From Ficedula albicollis (lineage: Eukaryota; Chordata; Aves; Passeriformes; Muscicapidae), in assembly GCF_000247815.1 (NCBI RefSeq), contig NC_021676.1, positions 398,139 through 462,138 on the forward strand: a stretch of 64,000 nt of DNA. The letters run 5' to 3'. A program made the translations under genes and the position numbers. The notes beneath the pieces were generated by a model, which did not search any database, had not been told where the DNA came from, and worked only from the letters and a program-made list of their open reading frames with translations. Position 1 is the first letter of the stretch; each line of letters opens with the position of its first letter. Positions 60,931 through 64,000 of this stretch are shown here, one piece after another.

Positions 60931-61657
60931 TGCCACTCTGGTGCCACTCTGGTGTCACTCTGGTGCCACTCTGGTGTCCTGTGAGCCATGGGGAAAGGAG
61001 CCTGAAGAGATTTCAGAGCAGGAGGAGCACTCTGGTGTCACTCTGGTGTCACTCTGGTGCCACCCTGGTGCCACCCTGGTGTCACTCTGGTGCCATCCTG
61101 GTGTCACTTTGGTGTCACTCCGGTGCCATTCTGGTGTCACTCTGGTGTCACTCTGGTGTGGTGCCATTCCGGTGTCACTCCGGTGCCACCCTGGTGCCAC
61201 CCTGGTGCCATCCTGGTGTCACTCTGGTGTCACTTTGGTGCCACTCTGGTGTCACTCTGGTGTCACTCCGGTGCCACCCCGGTGTCATCCTGGTGTCACT
61301 CTGGTGTCACTTTGGTGCCACTCTGGTGCCACTCTGGTGTCACTCTGGTGTCACTGTGGTGCCATCCTGGTGTCACTCTGGTGCCATCCTGGTGTCACTT
61401 TGGTGTCACTCCGGTGCCATTCTGGTGTCACTCTGGTGTCACTCTGGTGTCGCCCTGGTGCTATCCTGGTGTCACTCTGGTGTCACTTTGGTGCCACTCT
61501 GGTGCCACTCTGGTGTCACTCTGGTGTCACTCCGGTGCCACCCCGGTGTCACTCTGGTGTCATTCTGGTGTCACTCCGGTGCCGCCCTGGTGCTATCCTG
61601 GTGTCACTCTGGTGTCACTTTGGTGCCACTCTGGTGCCACTCTGGTGTCACTCTGGT
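60931..61657 (+). repeat. 11-bp minisatellite (actctggtgtc), left part
   Basis: Undecamers actctggtgtc, actctggtgcc, accctggtgcc and atcctggtgtc, with larger recurring blocks, for example gtgctatcctggtgtcac near 61458 and 61590. One non-repeat insertion of about 60 bp lies at 60976-61030. Confidence 0.95.

Positions 61658-61710
<53 letters not shown>
61658..61710 (+). repeat. uninterrupted poly-G run, 53 bases (probable artefact)
   Basis: Shortest run of the set, inside the 11-bp array between actctggt and cactctggt. Confidence 0.85.
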
Positions 61711-61713
<3 letters not shown>

Positions 61714-61935
61714 TCTGGTGTCACTCTGGTGTCACTCTGGTGTCACTCTGGTGCCATCCTGGTGCCACCCTGGTGCCATCCTGGTGTCACTCTGGTGTCA
61801 CTCTGGTGTCACTCTGGTGTCACCCTGGTGCTATCCTGGTGCCACCCTGGTGCCATCCTGGTGTCACTCTGGTGTCACTCTGGTGCCACCCCGGTGCCAC
61901 CCTGGTGTCACCCTGGTGTCACTCTGGTGCCACCC
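61711..61935 (+). repeat. 11-bp minisatellite, right part
   Basis: Same undecamers; the last units (accccgctgtc, accccgctgcc) grade into the CpG-rich sequence to the right. Confidence 0.93.
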
Positions 61936-62240
61936 CGCTGTCACCCCGCTGCCAGCCCGCTGCCCTGCACTCCAGTGCCCGCCTTTGCGCTGCCCCGCGC
62001 CGCTCGCTGCCCGCCGGCGCCCCGGGAGCGGCTGTCCCGCTCGGACTCCTCGGCGCGGCTGGAGTCGCTCCTTGCGGCTGCTGGCGCGGGGAGCGGGGCC
62101 CCCGGCAGCGCAGCCGAGCAGCGGAGGAGCTGCTGCTGGCTCGGGCGGTGCTCGCAGCTCCGCAGAGCGCAGGGAGCTGTTCCGCCGCAGGGCTGTGTCC
62201 GTGTGCGCCCTGCTCTCGGCCGGGTAGGGCAGTCCCAGCT
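61930..62240. promoter_or_regulatory. CpG island, possible promoter or first exon
   Basis: About 40 CpG dinucleotides in some 300 bp, unlike the rest of the window. Frames on both strands are open (for example RERLSRSDSSARLESLL on plus) but are typical of GC-rich DNA, and none starts with an ATG in good context inside the island. A donor-like ggccgggtaggg ends the densest part at about 62222 on the plus strand. It could serve a gene on either strand, including the minus-strand exons at 52-59 kb. Confidence 0.45.
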
Positions 62241-64000
62241 GCGCCAGGCCAGGGGCAGGGGGGGCACTGGGGCTGTGACAGAAGCTCTGGAAAATCTCCC
62301 TGAGCAGTGCAGTAGAACAGAAACACCCCAGAGCTTCCCCCTCCCTCCTCTTGCTGGGCTGAGACTCTCCTGCCCCCCGGAAAACACAGGGACTTTTCTT
62401 TGCCTTAGTGTGATTTGCATTTGGAAAAACACTTTATCTCTTTTTTATTGACTTGTTTTCCACAAGCTCAGCTGTCCTGGGGCCCTGTCAGCTCTGTCCT
62501 TCCCTTCCTGCTGCCCATTCCCAGGGCACAGAGTCCAGCATTTGCTGCTTTGGCAGCAGTGACCCTTTGCATTTGTTTCAAGTCCCATTGTTCTTTCTCC
62601 CTGATACGGCCTTGGAAACTCTTCCCGTATTGTAACAGCCCCTCTTGGTTCCTTTAATCCAAAATTCAGCAGTTTCAGTAAATTACTCATTCTCCCCCTT
62701 TTCTTTGTGATCACCAGCCATGTCAGTCACAGCCACTCTTCAAAGAGGGAGGCTGAACTCTACATCAGATAGGACTTCTTTCTTTTTATTTATAAAGCAA
62801 AGCATGAATTCTAACAGGTCCACTAGTCATATCTATTGATTTGGTACTTAATCATATGAACACAATGAATATTCAGTGCCTGCATGATATAAAAAGAACA
62901 ATCAGAATAAGCTATTAGAGGTGCTGGAATCTCATTTAAAATCTAATTAGGTCTAGAACAAAACTAGAGGAGTCCTGTCTGACTATGAAGAAATGGATGT
63001 GTCTATGGAATGATTGAAATGCCTTCTTTTTTCATCCTTCTCTTGGCATTTATTAAGAAACTAGCATTTTTTTTTTTCCTAGTTCAGGCTGGAGAAGCAT
63101 TAGTTTGGCTGATGCTCTCATGCTGTGCTGCGGTCCTGGGGCTGGGGTGGGCAGGCAGAAATTATTTATTGCTGTCCCTGTTCCATGAACTGGCCACTCA
63201 TAAACCCCTGAGTTTGCACTGCTTTAACTGACCTTGTAGTTTTCTGGGTTTTATCACCACACCAGATCAGTGCCGTGTGAATTTCCCCCCTCTTTTAATA
63301 ACAAAACTGAGAAAACCTTCAGTTATTTATGGCTGTTTTCCATAAATATCATGGCTCAGCTTGCAGGGTTGTCTTGCGTGAAGACACCCAGGCTTTGCTG
63401 GGCTGGGCAGAGCTGAGCAGATGAACGATTCCCTTTGCTCAGCTGGACCCAGCCCGAGCTTGGCTTGTCCCGGGGCAGCAGGGGCTGTGAGCAGGGTCCC
63501 CCGTGGTGAGTGCAGTGACCCTGCTGTGCTTGGCACCAGCGAACTGCTGGATTCTGACAGTCCTGACCTGGGCGCTGCTCTGCCTTTCCCTGCTGGGTCA
63601 TTCCAGCCCAGAACACAATCTCGGGGTCTCCGGGTAGTTTCAGTCACTCCCTAAAGCCCAGGTCAGGTAAGTCTGGTCTGGAATGAGCCCAGGAAGGGCC
63701 CCAAGGCTCAGCAAGGCTGCAGGGAGGGTTTGCCCAGGGAGCTCCTGCACACACCCCGTGCTCAGTTTCCTACAAACGCAGCCCTGGGTACAGAAATGTC
63801 ACTTCATTCACGAATTCATCTTGTGGCTGGTGAGCGTTCAGAGCTGGGAGTGATCTTTGTGCACCGAAAGCCTGCTCCTCTCCCACCTTCAGCGTTCCCT
63901 GGCGAGGCAGGAGCCCAGGCAGCTGCTCCAGGCAAAGCCCTTCCCCAGCAGCACCGGGTGCAGCAGGCTGCAGTGGCTGCAGAGCTGCAGACACCCCACC
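62241..64000. other. unique sequence, no gene seen
   Basis: AT-rich from about 62760 to 63060 with actaatca/tctaattagg-type strings, GC-rich again after 63340. Open frames near 63330-63650 and 63770-63990 (minus) have no recognisable domain or clear splice context. Confidence 0.5.

Overview
The window looks like a non-genic or intronic stretch of a vertebrate genome, most likely a bird. That is a judgement from composition: AT-rich unique sequence alternates with many GC-rich CTG/CCTG/CAGGG-type minisatellites, and there are no bacterial-style genes. I saw no clear interspersed repeat that would prove the clade. No complete protein-coding gene is visible. Almost every long open frame is a tandem array or a homopolymer read as codons.

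Layout. Unique AT-rich sequence without recognisable genes separates at least 20 tandem arrays. The main ones are a 21-bp unit (23-815), a 100-bp unit (2818-5030), ~30-bp units (8588-8925), a 10-bp unit (9625-10085), a 10-bp unit with a 93-bp higher-order repeat (11046-12378), ~25-31-bp units (13591-14025), a CTGACCCGG-type unit (21547-23243), a 69-bp VNTR inside a 1,048-bp tandem duplication (25556-27489), a 58-bp unit (36897-37680), an AT-rich CATATGGCATTT unit (37996-38322), a 31-bp unit in ~57 copies (39081-40840), a 25/50-bp unit (44280-45945), a 52/54-bp unit (48921-50512), a 22-bp unit in ~57 copies (57246-58540), an 8-bp unit with 16-bp and 48-bp higher orders (59224-60632) and an 11-bp unit (60931-61935).

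The most striking feature is ten absolutely uninterrupted runs of G, from 53 to 2,138 bases, about 9.9 kb or 15 percent of the window. Every run lies inside or against a tandem array, with array sequence on both sides, and all are G on the given strand. This is best explained as a sequencing or consensus artefact that overwrote arrays that are hard to read. The sequence alone cannot exclude real G-tracts, but nothing about the boundaries suggests them.

Coding signals are few and all on the minus strand near the right end. A plausible last coding exon of an unidentified protein (52171-52366, 64 residues) has a good splice acceptor and is flanked by two copies of a 124-bp repeat. A second exon-like segment (58863-59032) reads as protein only if one base is missing from the sequence. 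A CpG island at 61930-62240 could be a promoter or first exon. Whether these three belong to one minus-strand gene is inference. A 65-bp inverted repeat with a 578-bp spacer (50999-51707) may be a mobile-element relic. Several AT-rich blocks rich in homeodomain-type TAAT sites are candidate conserved non-coding elements.
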